NCBI GenBank assembly: GCA_945641355.1 | Contig: CALZEQ010000021.1 | Location: 1 to 52,507, forward strand | From: an uncultured Mediterranea sp. | GTDB taxonomy: Bacteria; Bacteroidota; Bacteroidia; Bacteroidales; Bacteroidaceae | Reading direction: 5' to 3' | DNA: 52,507 nucleotides | In this document: piece after piece, positions 1 through 11,263 of the stretch | How positions within the stretch are numbered: the stretch's first letter is position 1 | Layout of the letters: each line of letters starts with the position of its first letter | Translations under genes and position numbers: made by a program | The notes under the pieces: generated by a model | What the model was told of the DNA's origin: nothing | The model's input: the letters and a program-made list of their open reading frames with translations, nothing else | Databases searched by the model: none

Positions 1-4
1 GCCA

Positions 5-12
5 CAAAAGTA
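5..12 (-). promoter_or_regulatory. Promoter -7 box, leftward
   Basis: Read on the minus strand the bases are TACTTTTG, an exact match to the Bacteroides TAnnTTTG -7 element. A TTTG lies upstream, but only about 14 bases away instead of the usual 19-21, so only the -7 element is convincing. It would drive a gene outside the window. Confidence 0.35.
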
Positions 13-252
13 GCAATAATTATTTTCAAACTATCACATTTTCCCACTTTTTTGTGATAAAAACACGAAGAATCAAGAAAAATAAAAAGAAATGTGCTGA
101 TATGCACATACAAGCGATGATAAAGATGGGGACTATAGTATGAAAGGAACGGGCATTCCGATTGTCCTTTTGACAACAGGGACTACACATCTACCGCGTA
201 TAAGGAAGTAAGAGCGGCTATTTAAGCCATAAAGGAGAGGAAAAGGACTTCA

Positions 253-277
253 TTCTGTCAATCCGTCACTGACAGAA
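253..277 (-). terminator. Possible terminator hairpin
   Basis: TTCTGTCA (253-260) and TGACAGAA (270-277) form an 8-bp stem with a 9-base loop, about 130 bases past the stop of the minus-strand lipoprotein gene. A short TTTT lies about 10 bases further on the minus strand. It could be a weak terminator; no other role is suggested. Confidence 0.3.
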
Positions 278-404
278 AGGGGAATATGCAGACAAACAGA
301 GAAAAGGGGGCTTATGTGCGTCTGCCTGTGCCCGCCCCCGCAAACGATATGCAGGACGGACACACAAGGCCTACGGACACTGAATAATTTACAAAAACAG
401 ATAC

Positions 405-809
405 CTAATTGACGGCTGTCGTTTCAACGGCTCTTTTTTCCAGCACTTTTTTTAGCTTATAGGATGTCAAGCTAATTCCAATCGGTGTGTTTTCATCCAT
501 ACGTTTGTACGTTTTGGTCTCCACACGAAGTTTATAATAATATCCTTCTTCAAACGTGAATCCCTTAATTCCTGTTTGACTATGAGGATACCATACATCA
601 TCCCCTTCTTCTTTCATCATCATACCGGGGAAAGTTAAACCGGTATCATTTTTGTATTCAACGGCATCCGGAGCAATCTCCACAGTAATGGTTTCCTTGA
701 TAAATTCATCATCATCACAAGCCGTAAGGCTGATGTTCGCCAGAACTAACAACAGGACAATATACATTGCCCACTCAATCTTCTGTTTCATTAATGTAAT
801 TTTCTCCAT
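405..809 (-). CDS. DUF4377-like lipoprotein
   Basis: Predicted small lipoprotein of about 134 residues. A hydrophobic signal ends in the lipobox LTAC followed by DDDE, as expected for an exported lipoprotein. The mature part contains a block reading DVWYPHSQTGIKGF, then EEGYYYKLRV and a final YKLKKVLEKR; this matches the layout of DUF4377 domains (acidic/aromatic block, GF.YE.GY.Y.L.V, YKL near the end). The frame stays open upstream to 920, but the ATG at 809 (or 791, six codons later) places the signal peptide at the N-terminus and lies just downstream of a promoter-like pair at 840-870. Function is unknown; family members are small secreted proteins. It is monocistronic and divergent from radA. 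Confidence 0.62.
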   Translation of the reverse strand: MEKITLMKQKIEWAMYIVLLLVLANISLTACDDDEFIKETITVEIAPDAVEYKNDTGLTFPGMMMKEEGDDVWYPHSQTGIKGFTFEEGYYYKLRVETKTYKRMDENTPIGISLTSYKLKKVLEKRAVETTAVN

Positions 810-839
810 ACGTGTATATGTGTTTATATAATTCGGTTG

Positions 840-870
840 CAATATACGCTTTAATCCTGAAATAAACAAA
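840..870 (-). promoter_or_regulatory. Promoter of the small lipoprotein gene
   Basis: On the minus strand TTTG (867-870) is followed after 20 bases by TATATTG (840-846), close to the Bacteroides TTTG-N19-21-TAnnTTTG pattern. It would start transcription near 833, about 25 bases before the ATG at 809, which supports that start over the upstream one. Confidence 0.45.
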
Positions 871-1007
871 AGTTTTTTTAAATACTGCAAATATTGCACA
901 CTTTGCGAATAAAAGGACATTTTACCAAAGCGATGTTATCTGATGAAGTGAACCTGTTTATATAAGGTATCCATGTCTATTGTCTATTCGTCGATTGTTA
1001 GTATATG

Positions 1008-1041
1008 CCTTTACCGTTCTACACAGGCTGAACGGTAAAGG
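1008..1041. repeat. Perfect 12-bp inverted repeat between divergent genes
   Basis: CCTTTACCGTTC (1008-1019) and GAACGGTAAAGG (1030-1041) are exact reverse complements with a 10-base spacer. The element sits between the divergent lipoprotein gene and radA, upstream of both, so it is not an ordinary terminator of either. It could be an operator or the remnant of a lost neighbouring gene's terminator. Confidence 0.6.
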
Positions 1042-1144
1042 ATGGCTCCTTCTATAAACATTCCTACCGTGCGACAAGTCCAAAAAGAGCAGACGATTTC
1101 TTCTATTCTATCCCTCTCGTGAACGAACTTCTCCTAATATTTCC

Positions 1145-1152
1145 TACTTTTG
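1145..1152 (+). promoter_or_regulatory. radA promoter -7 box
   Basis: TACTTTTG followed by C is an exact Bacteroides -7 element, 28 bases before the radA ATG. No clear TTTG is seen 19-21 bases upstream. Confidence 0.6.
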
Positions 1153-1180
1153 CAGAAGTATAGTGATTTGAAAGAAGAAT

Positions 1181-2563
1181 ATGGCAAAGGAAAAGAGCAT
1201 CTATGTATGCACTCATTGCGGACAGGAATCCGTGAAATGGCAGGGCAAATGTCCTGCTTGTGGCGAATGGAACACCTTCGTGGAACAGGTGATACGAAAA
1301 GAAGTGCCGACGACGAAGGCTGCAGCAACCCTGGCTAATGTGGGACTGGAACGTGGAAAGACACATCCCGTAACACTGAATGAAATAGAGGCCGGCGATG
1401 AGTCACGCATGGATATGCACGATGCCGAACTGAACCGAGTGCTGGGAGGAGGACTGGTACCGGGTTCGTTGGTATTGATAGGAGGAGAACCGGGCATCGG
1501 CAAGTCTACTCTGGTTCTACAGACCGTGCTGAGGATGCCTGGACGACGTATCTTATACGTCAGCGGTGAAGAGAGTGTCCGCCAATTGAAACTGAGGGCC
1601 GACCGTCTGAGCCACACTTCGAGCGATTGTCTGATTGTGTGTGAAACCTCTTTGGAACAGATACTCATCCATATTAAGAACACACGTCCCGAACTGGTCA
1701 TCATCGACTCGATACAAACCATCTATACCGAAATGGCCGAATCATCTCCCGGCAGTATCACACAGGTACGTGAATGTTCCGCAGCCATCCTTCGCTTTGC
1801 CAAGGAAAGCCATACACCGGTCATTCTGATTGGTCACATCAACAAGGAAGGGAGCATTGCAGGCCCCAAAGTATTGGAACACATCGTTGATACAGTACTT
1901 CAGTTTGAGGGTGACCAACACTATATGTATCGCATCTTGCGAAGCATCAAAAACCGCTTCGGCAGCACGGCTGAACTGGGTATCTATGAGATGAGGCAAG
2001 ACGGACTGCGACAGGTAAGCAATCCCTCAGAGCTGCTGCTCAACCAAGACCACGAGGGAATGAGCGGTGTAGCCATTGCATCGGCCATCGAAGGAATCCG
2101 TCCCTTCCTGATAGAGGTACAGGCATTGGTCAGCAGCGCGGTCTATGGGAACCCACAACGTTCGGCTACCGGATTTGATATCCGACGCATGAACATGCTG
2201 TTGGCTGTTTTAGAGAAGCGGGTGGGATTCAAATTGGCTCAAAAAGATGTATTCTTGAACATCGCCGGAGGACTAAGGGTAAACGACCCGGCTATCGACT
2301 TGGCTGTCATCAGTGCCATACTCTCCTCCAATATGGATGCGGCCATCGAGCCACAAGTCTGCATGGCTGGTGAAATAGGTCTGAGCGGCGAAATACGTCC
2401 GGTCAACCGGATTGAACAACGCATCACTGAAGCAGAGAAATTAGGATTCAAACAATTCATACTGCCGCGCCATAATATGCAGGGGCTGAGCATAAAAAAA
2501 CCGGGAATAGAGTTAGTCCCGGTTAAAAAGGTGGAAGAGGCTTTCCGAATCCTGTTCGGATAA
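1181..2563 (+). CDS. radA: DNA repair protein RadA
   Basis: RadA is a RecA-like, DnaB-type ATPase that promotes branch migration of recombination intermediates in DNA repair. The 460-residue protein has the whole family layout: an N-terminal C4 zinc finger (Cys10, Cys13, Cys24, Cys27), a Walker A motif GGEPGIGKST near residue 101, the RadA-specific KNRFG motif near residue 257, and a C-terminal Lon-protease-like domain with GLSGEIRPV. Length is normal for the family. The ATG at 1181 follows an exact promoter box by 28 bases and directly precedes the zinc finger. The gene converges on the DUF3467 gene with an 11-base gap. It is expected to be cytoplasmic. Confidence 0.97.
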   Translation: MAKEKSIYVCTHCGQESVKWQGKCPACGEWNTFVEQVIRKEVPTTKAAATLANVGLERGKTHPVTLNEIEAGDESRMDMHDAELNRVLGGGLVPGSLVLIGGEPGIGKSTLVLQTVLRMPGRRILYVSGEESVRQLKLRADRLSHTSSDCLIVCETSLEQILIHIKNTRPELVIIDSIQTIYTEMAESSPGSITQVRECSAAILRFAKESHTPVILIGHINKEGSIAGPKVLEHIVDTVLQFEGDQHYMYRILRSIKNRFGSTAELGIYEMRQDGLRQVSNPSELLLNQDHEGMSGVAIASAIEGIRPFLIEVQALVSSAVYGNPQRSATGFDIRRMNMLLAVLEKRVGFKLAQKDVFLNIAGGLRVNDPAIDLAVISAILSSNMDAAIEPQVCMAGEIGLSGEIRPVNRIEQRITEAEKLGFKQFILPRHNMQGLSIKKPGIELVPVKKVEEAFRILFG

Positions 2564-2574
2564 AAGCGCCCTAC

Positions 2575-2886
2575 CTATGCTTCACCTTTGATAGAACCGA
2601 AAGGAGCTATCACGGTACGATCCGGTGTATTGATAGGTCCGAAGGTACGTTCATATTTGCCAATGTTGTCTTCCAGTGCCTGAAGCAAGCGCTTGGCATG
2701 TTCCGGTGCCAACACAATACGCGACTGTACACCGGCTTTCGGCATACCCGGCAATACACGTACGAAATCCAACACAAATTCCGAACTGGAGTGTGTGATG
2801 ATAGCCAGATTTGCGTACGTACCCTGAGCCACCTCTTCTTTCAATTCTATCTGCAACTGTCCGTTATTCATTTCTTGTTTTTCCAT
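2575..2886 (-). CDS. DUF3467 protein at the end of the rpo operon
   Basis: A 103-residue cytoplasmic protein without signal or membrane segment. It matches the DUF3467 family: an N-terminal block LQIELKEEVAQGTYANLAII, a central EFVLDFVRVLPGMPKAGVQSR and a C-terminal AKRLLQALEDNIGKYE. The biochemical role is unknown. It lies 85 bases after rpoC in the same direction and is probably co-transcribed with RNA polymerase genes, with a hairpin in the gap that may lower its expression. From memory, genes of this family often sit next to rpoC in Bacteroidetes; that suggests, but does not show, a role linked to transcription. Confidence 0.85.
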   Translation of the reverse strand: MEKQEMNNGQLQIELKEEVAQGTYANLAIITHSSSEFVLDFVRVLPGMPKAGVQSRIVLAPEHAKRLLQALEDNIGKYERTFGPINTPDRTVIAPFGSIKGEA

Positions 2887-2905
2887 AAGTTTACCTGTCA
2901 GTTAA

Positions 2906-2935
2906 AAGGGTGACCCCGGTCACAGAGCCACCCTT
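2906..2935 (-). terminator. Hairpin between rpoC and the DUF3467 gene
   Basis: AAGGGTG (2906-2912) pairs with CACCCTT (2929-2935), followed on the minus strand by TTTT. An alternative inner stem GTGACC/GGTCAC overlaps it. It looks like a weak terminator or attenuator that would let part of the transcripts continue into the DUF3467 gene. Confidence 0.45.
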
Positions 2936-2971
2936 GTGTATAGTTAATCATTAAATTATTTCAGCTTTCGC

Positions 2972-5900
2972 TTATTCTTCCACTTTCTCATCAACGGCAT
3001 AGTCGAGAACAGTCTTCTTGTTGGCCAGCATACGGTCGTACTCCTCTTTCGAACCAACAATAATCTTCTCAAATTCACGCTGACCGGTACCGGCAGGAAT
3101 CAGATGACCACAAATCACATTTTCCTTCATACCTTCCAGACGGTCCACCTTACCATTGATAGCAGCTTCGTTCAGTACCTTCGTTGTTTCCTGGAAAGAA
3201 GCAGCTGACATGAAACTGGATGTCTGCAGAGCAGCACGAGTGATACCTTGCAGGATCTGGGTAGATGTAGCAGGAACTGCATCACGTACCTGAACAGGTT
3301 TCATATCGCGGCGCTTCAGCATGGAGTTCTCGTCACGCAACTTACGGGCAGTCACAATTTGACCCGGCTGCAATGTCTGTGAATCACCGGCATCTACAAC
3401 CACCTTCTTGCCCCAGATGCGATCGTTCTCTTCCATAAAGTCCAACTTATCCACCACCTGCTGTTCCAGGAAGCGAGTATCGCCCGGCTCGTCAATCTCG
3501 ACTTTGCGCATCATCTGACGTACAATAATCTCGAAATGCTTGTCGTTGATCTTCACACCTTGCAGACGATATACATCTTGAACCTCGTTCACGATGTATT
3601 CCTGTACAGCCGTGGGACCCTTGATGGCCAAGATATCAGCCGGTGTGATAGCACCGTCAGACAAAGGAGTACCGGCACGTACGTAGTCGTTTTCCTGTAC
3701 CAGAATCTGTTTGGACAGAGGTACCAGATACTTTTTCACCTCACCGGTCTTCGATGTAACGATGATTTCACGGTTACCACGTTTCACCTTACCCATCGTC
3801 ACCTCACCGTCGATTTCTGATACGACAGCCGGATTGGACGGATTGCGTGCCTCGAACAACTCAGTGACACGAGGAAGACCACCCGTGATATCACCAGCCT
3901 TACCTACAGCACGCGGTATCTTCACGATGACTTCACCAGCCTTGACTTTCTGACCGTCTTCGACCACCACGTGACCGCCTACCGGCAGGTTGTACGTACG
4001 AATCAACTCACCATCCTCAGTCATGATATGGGCACTCGGCACCTTCGTCTTATCCTTTGATTCGATGATGATGATTTCGCGCAAGCCTGTTGATTCATCG
4101 GACTCAACCTTATAGGTAACGTTCTCAATCACGCCCTCAAATTCAATCTTACCGGTAGCTTCCGTAATGATGACTGCATTGAAGGGATCCCAACGGGCAA
4201 TCAGTTTGCCCTTTTCTACCACTTCACCATCAGCAGCATACAAAGTAGAACCGTAAGGAACATTGTGCGTAGAGAGAATGATTCCGGTATTTACATCCAC
4301 AAAACGGACCTCAGCCAGACGACCCACAACTACCTTGGCAGGTTCGCCGGCTTCGTCAATCACATCTACCGTACGAAGTTCTTCAAACTCCAGACGGGCT
4401 GCATTTTTAGCCACGATACTTGCATTGGCTGCAATGTTAGCAGCCGTACCACCGGCATGGAAAGTACGCAATGTCAACTGTGTACCCGGCTCACCGATAG
4501 ACTGTGCTGCAATGACGCCTACAGCTTCACCCTTGTGAACCATGCGGCTGGTAGCTAAGTTGCGGCCATAACACTTGGCACAGACACCCTTCTTGGATTC
4601 ACAAGTCAATACTGAACGAATTTCAACACTTTCAATCGGAGATTCTTCAATCTTCTGGGCAATGGTTTCCGTTATCTCCTCACCACCGGCAACAATCAGC
4701 TCACCAGTAGTAGGATGAACGATATCATGTACAGATACACGACCCAAGATGCGCTCGTACAGTGTGGCTATCACTTCATCATTGTTCTTTAATGCCGTAC
4801 ATACCAGACCACGAAGCGTTCCACAATCTTCTTCGTTGATAATCACATCATGCGATACGTCAACCAGACGACGAGTCAGGTATCCAGCATCGGCAGTCTT
4901 CAATGCCGTATCGGCCAAACCCTTACGGGCACCGTGAGTAGAGATAAAATACTCCAACACAGAAAGGCCTTCCTTAAAGTTCGAAAGAATCGGGTTCTCA
5001 ATAATCTGACCTCCTTCGGCACCCGCCTTCTGAGGCTTGGCCATCAGACCACGCATACCAGAGAGCTGACGAATCTGCTCCTTAGAACCGCGGGCACCAG
5101 AATCCAACATCATGTATACAGAGTTAAAGCCCTGGTCATCACTGGAGATGGTCTTCATCAGGATATTGGACAACTCAGAGTTAACGTGTGTCCAGATATC
5201 AATCACCTGATTGTAACGTTCGTTATTGGTGATGAAGCCCATGTTATAGTTGTTGATAACCTGCTCTACCTCCTCATATCCCTTCTGTACCAATGCCTCT
5301 TTCTCTTCAGGAATAATGATATCACCCAAGTTGAATGACAAACCACCCTTGAAGGCCATGTAGTAACCCAAGTTCTTGATACCGTCGAGGAAATCAGCAG
5401 CCTCAGCCACACCACAAACCTTGATTACGTGGCTAATGATGTCGCGAAGAGATTTCTTGGAGATGATTGTGTTGATATATCCTGCCTTATCGGGAACTAT
5501 CTCATTGACAATGACACGTCCTACAGAGGTGTCGTGCATCATCTTCTTTACGATATTGCCGTTTTCATCCACATCATTCACCAGCACACTAACGGGTGCA
5601 TGGATATCGCACTTCCCTTCATTGTATGCAATCAGGGCCTCTTCAGGGCCATAGAAAGTCAAGCCTTCACCCTTAGCCCCCTTACGTAGCTTGGTGATAT
5701 AGTAAAGACCCAAAACCATATCCTGTGCAGGCACTGTAATAGGAGCACCATTGGCAGGATTCAAGATGTTATGTGATTGCAGCATCAGCATCTGTGCCTC
5801 CAAAATAGCTTCGTTACTCAAAGGCAAGTGTACGGCCATCTGGTCACCGTCGAAGTCGGCATTGAATGCCGTACATGCCAACGGATGAAGCTGGATGGCT

Positions 5901-7267
5901 TTACCCTCAATCATCTTAGGTTGGAAAGCCTGAATACCCAGACGGTGCAATGTCGGTGCACGGTTCAGCAACACGGGATGACCTTTCATCACATGTTCCA
6001 GAATATCCCAGATGACAGGTTCCTTTCTGTCAACAATTTTCTTTGCACTCTTCACCGTCTTCACGATGCCGCGTTCAATCAACTTACGGATAATAAATGG
6101 TTTATAGAGTTCGGCAGCCATCAGCTTAGGAATACCGCATTCGCCCATTCGCAGTTCAGGACCAACAACGATTACAGAACGTGCTGAATAGTCGACACGC
6201 TTACCCAACAGATTCTGGCGGAAACGTCCTTGCTTACCCTTCAAACTGTCAGACAATGATTTCAGCGGGCGATTGGCATCAGTCTTCACTGCGCTTGACT
6301 TACGGGAATTGTCGAACAATGAATCGACAGCTTCCTGCAACATACGCTTTTCATTTCGCAAAATCACCTCAGGAGCCTTGATTTCAATCAATCTCTTCAA
6401 GCGATTGTTACGGATAATTACACGACGATACAAATCGTTCAAGTCGGAAGTAGCGAAACGACCACCATCCAACGGAACCAACGGACGAAGTTCTGGCGGA
6501 ATAACAGGAACAATCCGTACAATCATCCATTCAGGTTTGTTTCGGTTCCGGGATGCACGGAATGACTCCACCACTTGCAAACGCTTCAATGCCTCACTCT
6601 TACGCTGTTGTGAAGCATCACTGCCTGCCCGATGACGCAGTTCATACGACAAGCTGTCGAGGTCAATATGAGAAAGCAAATCATAGATTGCCTCTGCACC
6701 CATCTTGGCTATAAACTTATTCGGATCAGAATCCTCCAAGAACTGGTTGTCCTTCGGCAACTTGTCCAGCAAATCGAGATATTCACCTTCTTCCAACAGA
6801 TCGTATTGGGCTACTTCATCTGACAGCACACCCGGCTGAATTACCACGTAACGTTCGTAGTAGATAATCGCATCCAACTTTTTGGTGGGCAAACCCAACA
6901 GATAACCGATTTTGTTAGGCAATGAACGGAAATACCAGATATGTGCAACAGGCACTACCAACTGGATATGTCCCATGCGCTCACGGCGTACCTTCTTTTC
7001 CGTCACTTCCACACCGCATCGGTCGCAGACAATGCCCTTGTAACGAATACGTTTATACTTTCCGCAATGGCATTCGTAATCCTTGATAGGTCCAAAGATA
7101 CGTTCGCAGAAGAGTCCGTCACGTTCAGGCTTGTACGTACGGTAGTTGATAGTTTCAGGCTTTAAAACTTCACCACTCGAATTCTCCAGGATTTCTTCGG
7201 GAGAAGCCAATCCGATAGAGATTTTCGAGAAATTGCTTTTTATCTTGTTTTCTTTTCTAAAGGCCAT
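2972..7267 (-). CDS. rpoC: RNA polymerase subunit beta'
   Basis: Beta' subunit of DNA-dependent RNA polymerase, carrying the catalytic magnesium site. The 1431-residue protein has the N-terminal zinc-binding ribbon ([13 protein letters not shown] then CDRCG, near residue 70), the invariant catalytic loop [12 protein letters not shown] near residue 470, the second zinc site with Cys residues around [13 protein letters not shown], and the bridge helix/trigger loop segment [16 protein letters not shown]. Length is in the usual range for Bacteroidetes beta'. It follows rpoB by 78 bases and belongs to the ribosomal-protein/polymerase operon. Nothing appears truncated. Confidence 0.98.
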   Translation of the reverse strand: MAFRKENKIKSNFSKISIGLASPEEILENSSGEVLKPETINYRTYKPERDGLFCERIFGPIKDYECHCGKYKRIRYKGIVCDRCGVEVTEKKVRRERMGHIQLVVPVAHIWYFRSLPNKIGYLLGLPTKKLDAIIYYERYVVIQPGVLSDEVAQYDLLEEGEYLDLLDKLPKDNQFLEDSDPNKFIAKMGAEAIYDLLSHIDLDSLSYELRHRAGSDASQQRKSEALKRLQVVESFRASRNRNKPEWMIVRIVPVIPPELRPLVPLDGGRFATSDLNDLYRRVIIRNNRLKRLIEIKAPEVILRNEKRMLQEAVDSLFDNSRKSSAVKTDANRPLKSLSDSLKGKQGRFRQNLLGKRVDYSARSVIVVGPELRMGECGIPKLMAAELYKPFIIRKLIERGIVKTVKSAKKIVDRKEPVIWDILEHVMKGHPVLLNRAPTLHRLGIQAFQPKMIEGKAIQLHPLACTAFNADFDGDQMAVHLPLSNEAILEAQMLMLQSHNILNPANGAPITVPAQDMVLGLYYITKLRKGAKGEGLTFYGPEEALIAYNEGKCDIHAPVSVLVNDVDENGNIVKKMMHDTSVGRVIVNEIVPDKAGYINTIISKKSLRDIISHVIKVCGVAEAADFLDGIKNLGYYMAFKGGLSFNLGDIIIPEEKEALVQKGYEEVEQVINNYNMGFITNNERYNQVIDIWTHVNSELSNILMKTISSDDQGFNSVYMMLDSGARGSKEQIRQLSGMRGLMAKPQKAGAEGGQIIENPILSNFKEGLSVLEYFISTHGARKGLADTALKTADAGYLTRRLVDVSHDVIINEEDCGTLRGLVCTALKNNDEVIATLYERILGRVSVHDIVHPTTGELIVAGGEEITETIAQKIEESPIESVEIRSVLTCESKKGVCAKCYGRNLATSRMVHKGEAVGVIAAQSIGEPGTQLTLRTFHAGGTAANIAANASIVAKNAARLEFEELRTVDVIDEAGEPAKVVVGRLAEVRFVDVNTGIILSTHNVPYGSTLYAADGEVVEKGKLIARWDPFNAVIITEATGKIEFEGVIENVTYKVESDESTGLREIIIIESKDKTKVPSAHIMTEDGELIRTYNLPVGGHVVVEDGQKVKAGEVIVKIPRAVGKAGDITGGLPRVTELFEARNPSNPAVVSEIDGEVTMGKVKRGNREIIVTSKTGEVKKYLVPLSKQILVQENDYVRAGTPLSDGAITPADILAIKGPTAVQEYIVNEVQDVYRLQGVKINDKHFEIIVRQMMRKVEIDEPGDTRFLEQQVVDKLDFMEENDRIWGKKVVVDAGDSQTLQPGQIVTARKLRDENSMLKRRDMKPVQVRDAVPATSTQILQGITRAALQTSSFMSAASFQETTKVLNEAAINGKVDRLEGMKENVICGHLIPAGTGQREFEKIIVGSKEEYDRMLANKKTVLDYAVDEKVEE

Positions 7268-7308
7268 ACTTTATGAATTGAAAAATGAATTTTGAAAACT
7301 TTTAATTG

Positions 7309-7337
7309 GAGGGTGACACGCCAGCGGTTTCACCCTC
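7309..7337 (-). repeat. Inverted repeat between rpoB and rpoC
   Basis: GAGGGTGA (7309-7316) and TCACCCTC (7330-7337) form an 8-bp stem in the 78-base rpoB-rpoC gap. No T-run follows on the minus strand, so it is more likely an RNA processing or stability element than a terminator. Confidence 0.4.
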
Positions 7338-7345
7338 ACCATGCA

Positions 7346-10300
7346 TTATTCAAGGTTGATACTCAAGCCCAATCCTCTCAACTCATGCAGCAACACGTTC
7401 AAGGACTCTGGAATGCCCGGAGTAGGCATGGGTTCGCCCTTCACAATTGCTTCATAAGCCTTAGAACGCCCTACAACGTCATCGGATTTAATAGTCAAGA
7501 TTTCCTGAAGGATGTGTGCCGCACCGAATGCCTCAAGTGCCCAAACCTCCATTTCTCCGAATCGCTGACCACCAAACTGTGCCTTACCGCCCAACGGCTG
7601 TTGCGTAATCAAAGAGTACGGACCGATAGAACGAGCATGCATCTTGTCTTCGACCATGTGACCCAACTTCAACATATAGGTCACTCCGACAGTTGCCTGC
7701 TGTTCAAATGCTTCACCCGTACCGCCATCATACAGTGTAGTTTTACCATAGCGCGGCAGGCCGGCCTTGTCTGTCCATTCATTCAAATCATCTAACGAAG
7801 CACCGTCAAAAATAGGGGTAGCAAACTTCACACCGAGTTTCTTTCCTGCTCGACCCAATACAGCCTCAAATATCTGTCCGATGTTCATACGAGAGGGCAC
7901 ACCCAACGGGTTCAATACGATATCTACAGGCGTTCCATCTGCCAAGAACGGCATATCTTCCTGACGTACTACGCGAGAAACAATACCCTTGTTACCGTGA
8001 CGACCGGCCATCTTATCACCGACACCAATCTTACGTTTCTTGGCAATATAGACTTTTGCCATCTGGATGATGCCTGCAGGCAATTCATCACCGATAGTTA
8101 TAGCAAACTTCTTACGCTTCAACTCTGCATCGTATTCTTTGTATTTTTTGATGAAGTTCATCACCAAAGCACGAATCAAGCCATTGGTATGTTCGTCTTT
8201 CGTCCATCCACTCAACTGAATGGCAGTGAAATCCAAATCGCTGAAATCAGATGCAGAGAATCGGGCACCCTTTACTATGACATCGGTACCCATATAATCC
8301 TTCACACCTTCTGATGTATAATTCTCAGTAAGCTTCAGCAACTTGTTGATTAGGATCTTCTTCAAGGCAGCTACCTTCTCATCAAACTCATCATCTATTT
8401 TAGGAAGCAAGGCCTTGTCCGCCAGCTTCGAACTGCGAGTCTTGATAACGCGAGAGAAGAGACGCTTACCAATCACAACACCCTTCAAAGAGGGAGAGGC
8501 TTTCAACGATGCATCCTTTACATCGCCAGCCTTATCACCAAAGATGGCGCGTAACAGTTTTTCTTCCGGAGAAGGATCTGATTCGCCTTTCGGAGTAATC
8601 TTACCAATCAAGATATCACCCGGTTCAATGCGTGCACCGATACGAACGATACCATTGTCATCCAAATCCTTGGTTGCTTCTTCGCTGACATTGGGTATAT
8701 CCGATGTCAACTCCTCCATACCACGCTTCGTCTCACGTACTTCCAATGAATACTCTTCCACATGAACCGAAGTAAGCAAGTCCTCACGAACCACACGTTC
8801 ATTCAATACAATGGCATCCTCGTAGTTGTATCCCTTCCACGGCATATAGGCAACCAGTAGATTCTTACCCAAAGCCAACTCTCCATCTTCCGTGGAGTAA
8901 CCTTCAGTCAAAATCTGTCCCTTGGTAACACGCTGTCCCTTCTCGCAGATAGGACGCAAGTCAATTGTCATATTCTGATTGGTACGACGCCATTTCGGAA
9001 TTCTATACTCTTTCAGTGCAGGTTCGAAGCTGACAAATTCTTCATCTTCCGTACGGTCATACAGAATGCGGATAGTAGTAGCATCCACGAATTCAACTAC
9101 ACCCTCACCTTCTGCTGCCAATTGGGTACGTGAATCACGAGCCAGCTGACGTTCGATGCCAGTACCTACAATAGGAGCCTCACTTCTAAGCAAAGGTACA
9201 GCCTGGCGCATCATGTTCGAACCCATCAAAGCGCGGTTAGCATCATCATGTTCCAAGAAGGGAATCAACGATGCGGCTATCGAAGCAATCTGCTGGGGCG
9301 AAACGTCCATCAGTTCCACTTCTGAAGGTGGAACCACCGGATAGTCAGCATCCTGACGAGATTTCACTTTGTCTCGAATAAATGTACCGTCATCGTTCAA
9401 AGGAGCATTACCCTGCGCAATAATCTTTGCTTCTTCCTCCTCGGCGGTCAAATAAACCAAGCCCTCATCTGAAAGATCGACTTTCCCGTTGGCCACCTTG
9501 CGGTAAGGAGTTTCAATAAACCCAAGGTCATTTATCTTGGCAAACACACAAAGAGACGAAATCAAACCGATATTCGGGCCTTCAGGTGTCTCAATCGGAC
9601 ACAAACGGCCATAGTGAGTATAGTGTACGTCGCGCACCTCAAAACCTGCACGCTCACGAGACAAACCACCAGGACCCAAAGCCGACATACGACGTTTATG
9701 AGTAATCTCTGCCAACGGATTCGTCTGGTCCATAAACTGAGACAACGCATTCGTACCAAAGAATGAATTGATAACCGAAGAGATTGTCTTGGCATTAATC
9801 AAATCGATGGGAGTAAACACTTCATTGTCGCGTACATTCATACGCTCACGTATGGTACGAGACATACGAGCCAAACCTATCGCAAACTGATTGGACAACT
9901 GTTCACCTACGGTACGTACACGACGGTTACTCAAGTGGTCAATATCATCGACATCCGCCTTGGAATTAATCAATTCTATCAGATACTTGATAATCTCGAT
10001 GATATCCTCCTTCGTAAGGACACGTACTGACATATCAGTCGTCAAGTTCAATTTTTTATTGATACGATAACGACCTACATCTCCCAAATCATACCTCTTC
10101 TCTGAGAAGAAAAGGTTATTAATGACCTCACGCGCACTGGCATCATCGGCAGGATCTGCATTACGCAACTGACGATATATGTAGAGCACAGCCTCTTTTT
10201 CAGAGTTACTGGGGTCTTTTTGCAGGGTATTATATATGATAGAATAGTCGGATTGATTCTGTTCTTCTTTATGTACCAGAATATTCTGAACACCCGACTC

Positions 10301-11158
10301 TAAAATAATATCTATGTGTTCCGGCTCAATAACCGTTTCACGGTCAATGACAACTTCGTTACGTTCAATGGAAACGACTTCACCGGTATCCTCATCTACA
10401 AAGTCTTCAATCCAAGTCTTCAGTACACGTGCAGCCAACTTACGACCAACAATTTTCTTAAGATTTGTCTTGTTCACCTTCACGTCTTCAGCCAAATCAA
10501 AGATTTCGAGAATATCCTTATCATTCTCAAAACCGATAGCACGCAACAAAGTCGTTACAGGCAACTTTTTCTTACGGTCGATGTAGGCATACATGACGTT
10601 GTTAATGTCAGTAGCGAATTCAATCCACGAGCCCTTGAAAGGTATGATACGAGCAGAATACAGCTTCGTACCATTGGCATGTACGCTCTGTCCGAAAAAC
10701 ACACCGGGGGAGCGATGAAGCTGAGACACGACGACACGTTCTGCACCATTGATGACAAATGTCGCTTTGTCTGTCATGTAAGGGATAGGGCCCAAGAAGA
10801 CATCCTGAATGACCGTATCAAAATCTTCATGATCAGGGTCAGTGCAATACAATTTCAATTTGGCCTTTAAGGGGACACTATAAGTAAGCCCTCGCTCTAT
10901 ACATTCATCTATTGTATAACGCGGCGGATCAATATAGTAGTCCAAGAACTCAAGGACAAAATTATTTCTTGTATCGGCAATAGGGAAGTTTTCTGCAAAG
11001 ACCTTATACAAGCCCTCATTCTTACGTTTTTCGGGAGGGGTATCCAGTTGTAGAAAGTCTTTGAATGACTTCAATTGTACTTCCAGAAAATCCGGATAAG
11101 CGAGCGGATTCTTTGTCGAAGCGAAATTAACTCTTTGATTTACAGTATTTGAAGACAT
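7346..11158 (-). CDS. rpoB: RNA polymerase subunit beta
   Basis: Beta subunit of RNA polymerase (1270 residues). Recognisable segments in order are the N-terminal lobe, the rifampicin-pocket region ([20 protein letters not shown], then [13 protein letters not shown]), the [10 protein letters not shown] block, [12 protein letters not shown], the basic [12 protein letters not shown] motif, and the C-terminal clamp with [19 protein letters not shown]. The rifampicin region carries the usual wild-type residues (SQFMDQ, HKRR, SALGPGG), so no resistance substitution is obvious. It lies 105 bases after rplL, across an attenuator-like hairpin, and 78 bases before rpoC. Confidence 0.98.
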   Translation of the reverse strand: MSSNTVNQRVNFASTKNPLAYPDFLEVQLKSFKDFLQLDTPPEKRKNEGLYKVFAENFPIADTRNNFVLEFLDYYIDPPRYTIDECIERGLTYSVPLKAKLKLYCTDPDHEDFDTVIQDVFLGPIPYMTDKATFVINGAERVVVSQLHRSPGVFFGQSVHANGTKLYSARIIPFKGSWIEFATDINNVMYAYIDRKKKLPVTTLLRAIGFENDKDILEIFDLAEDVKVNKTNLKKIVGRKLAARVLKTWIEDFVDEDTGEVVSIERNEVVIDRETVIEPEHIDIILESGVQNILVHKEEQNQSDYSIIYNTLQKDPSNSEKEAVLYIYRQLRNADPADDASAREVINNLFFSEKRYDLGDVGRYRINKKLNLTTDMSVRVLTKEDIIEIIKYLIELINSKADVDDIDHLSNRRVRTVGEQLSNQFAIGLARMSRTIRERMNVRDNEVFTPIDLINAKTISSVINSFFGTNALSQFMDQTNPLAEITHKRRMSALGPGGLSRERAGFEVRDVHYTHYGRLCPIETPEGPNIGLISSLCVFAKINDLGFIETPYRKVANGKVDLSDEGLVYLTAEEEEAKIIAQGNAPLNDDGTFIRDKVKSRQDADYPVVPPSEVELMDVSPQQIASIAASLIPFLEHDDANRALMGSNMMRQAVPLLRSEAPIVGTGIERQLARDSRTQLAAEGEGVVEFVDATTIRILYDRTEDEEFVSFEPALKEYRIPKWRRTNQNMTIDLRPICEKGQRVTKGQILTEGYSTEDGELALGKNLLVAYMPWKGYNYEDAIVLNERVVREDLLTSVHVEEYSLEVRETKRGMEELTSDIPNVSEEATKDLDDNGIVRIGARIEPGDILIGKITPKGESDPSPEEKLLRAIFGDKAGDVKDASLKASPSLKGVVIGKRLFSRVIKTRSSKLADKALLPKIDDEFDEKVAALKKILINKLLKLTENYTSEGVKDYMGTDVIVKGARFSASDFSDLDFTAIQLSGWTKDEHTNGLIRALVMNFIKKYKEYDAELKRKKFAITIGDELPAGIIQMAKVYIAKKRKIGVGDKMAGRHGNKGIVSRVVRQEDMPFLADGTPVDIVLNPLGVPSRMNIGQIFEAVLGRAGKKLGVKFATPIFDGASLDDLNEWTDKAGLPRYGKTTLYDGGTGEAFEQQATVGVTYMLKLGHMVEDKMHARSIGPYSLITQQPLGGKAQFGGQRFGEMEVWALEAFGAAHILQEILTIKSDDVVGRSKAYEAIVKGEPMPTPGIPESLNVLLHELRGLGLSINLE

Positions 11159-11199
11159 CTGTTAATGGATTTGTAGAACTCAATTTGAAATATATACAC

Positions 11200-11238
11200 A
11201 AAAAGGTTAAGAACCCTTTTCACGAAGGGTTCCTAACC
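11200..11238 (-). terminator. Attenuator-like terminator between rplL and rpoB
   Basis: GGTTAAGAACCCTT (11205-11218) pairs with AAGGGTTCCTAACC (11225-11238): 13 pairs with a single mismatch and a 6-base loop, followed on the minus strand by five T. This has the form of an intrinsic terminator inside an operon. In E. coli a partial terminator between rplL and rpoB lets ribosomal proteins be made in excess over polymerase; the same logic is inferred here. Confidence 0.75.
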
Positions 11239-11263
11239 GCTTTACCTGATTTACAGGCTAATG

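Larger units (their letters stand above)
1..404. other. Left-edge region without a recognisable gene
   Basis: No reading frame here looks like a protein. Two signals are visible: a leftward TAnnTTTG promoter-like box at 5-12, suggesting that a gene starts just outside the window on the minus strand, and an 8-bp inverted repeat at 253-277 downstream of the lipoprotein gene stop. The rest is A/G-rich and unassigned. Confidence 0.4.
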
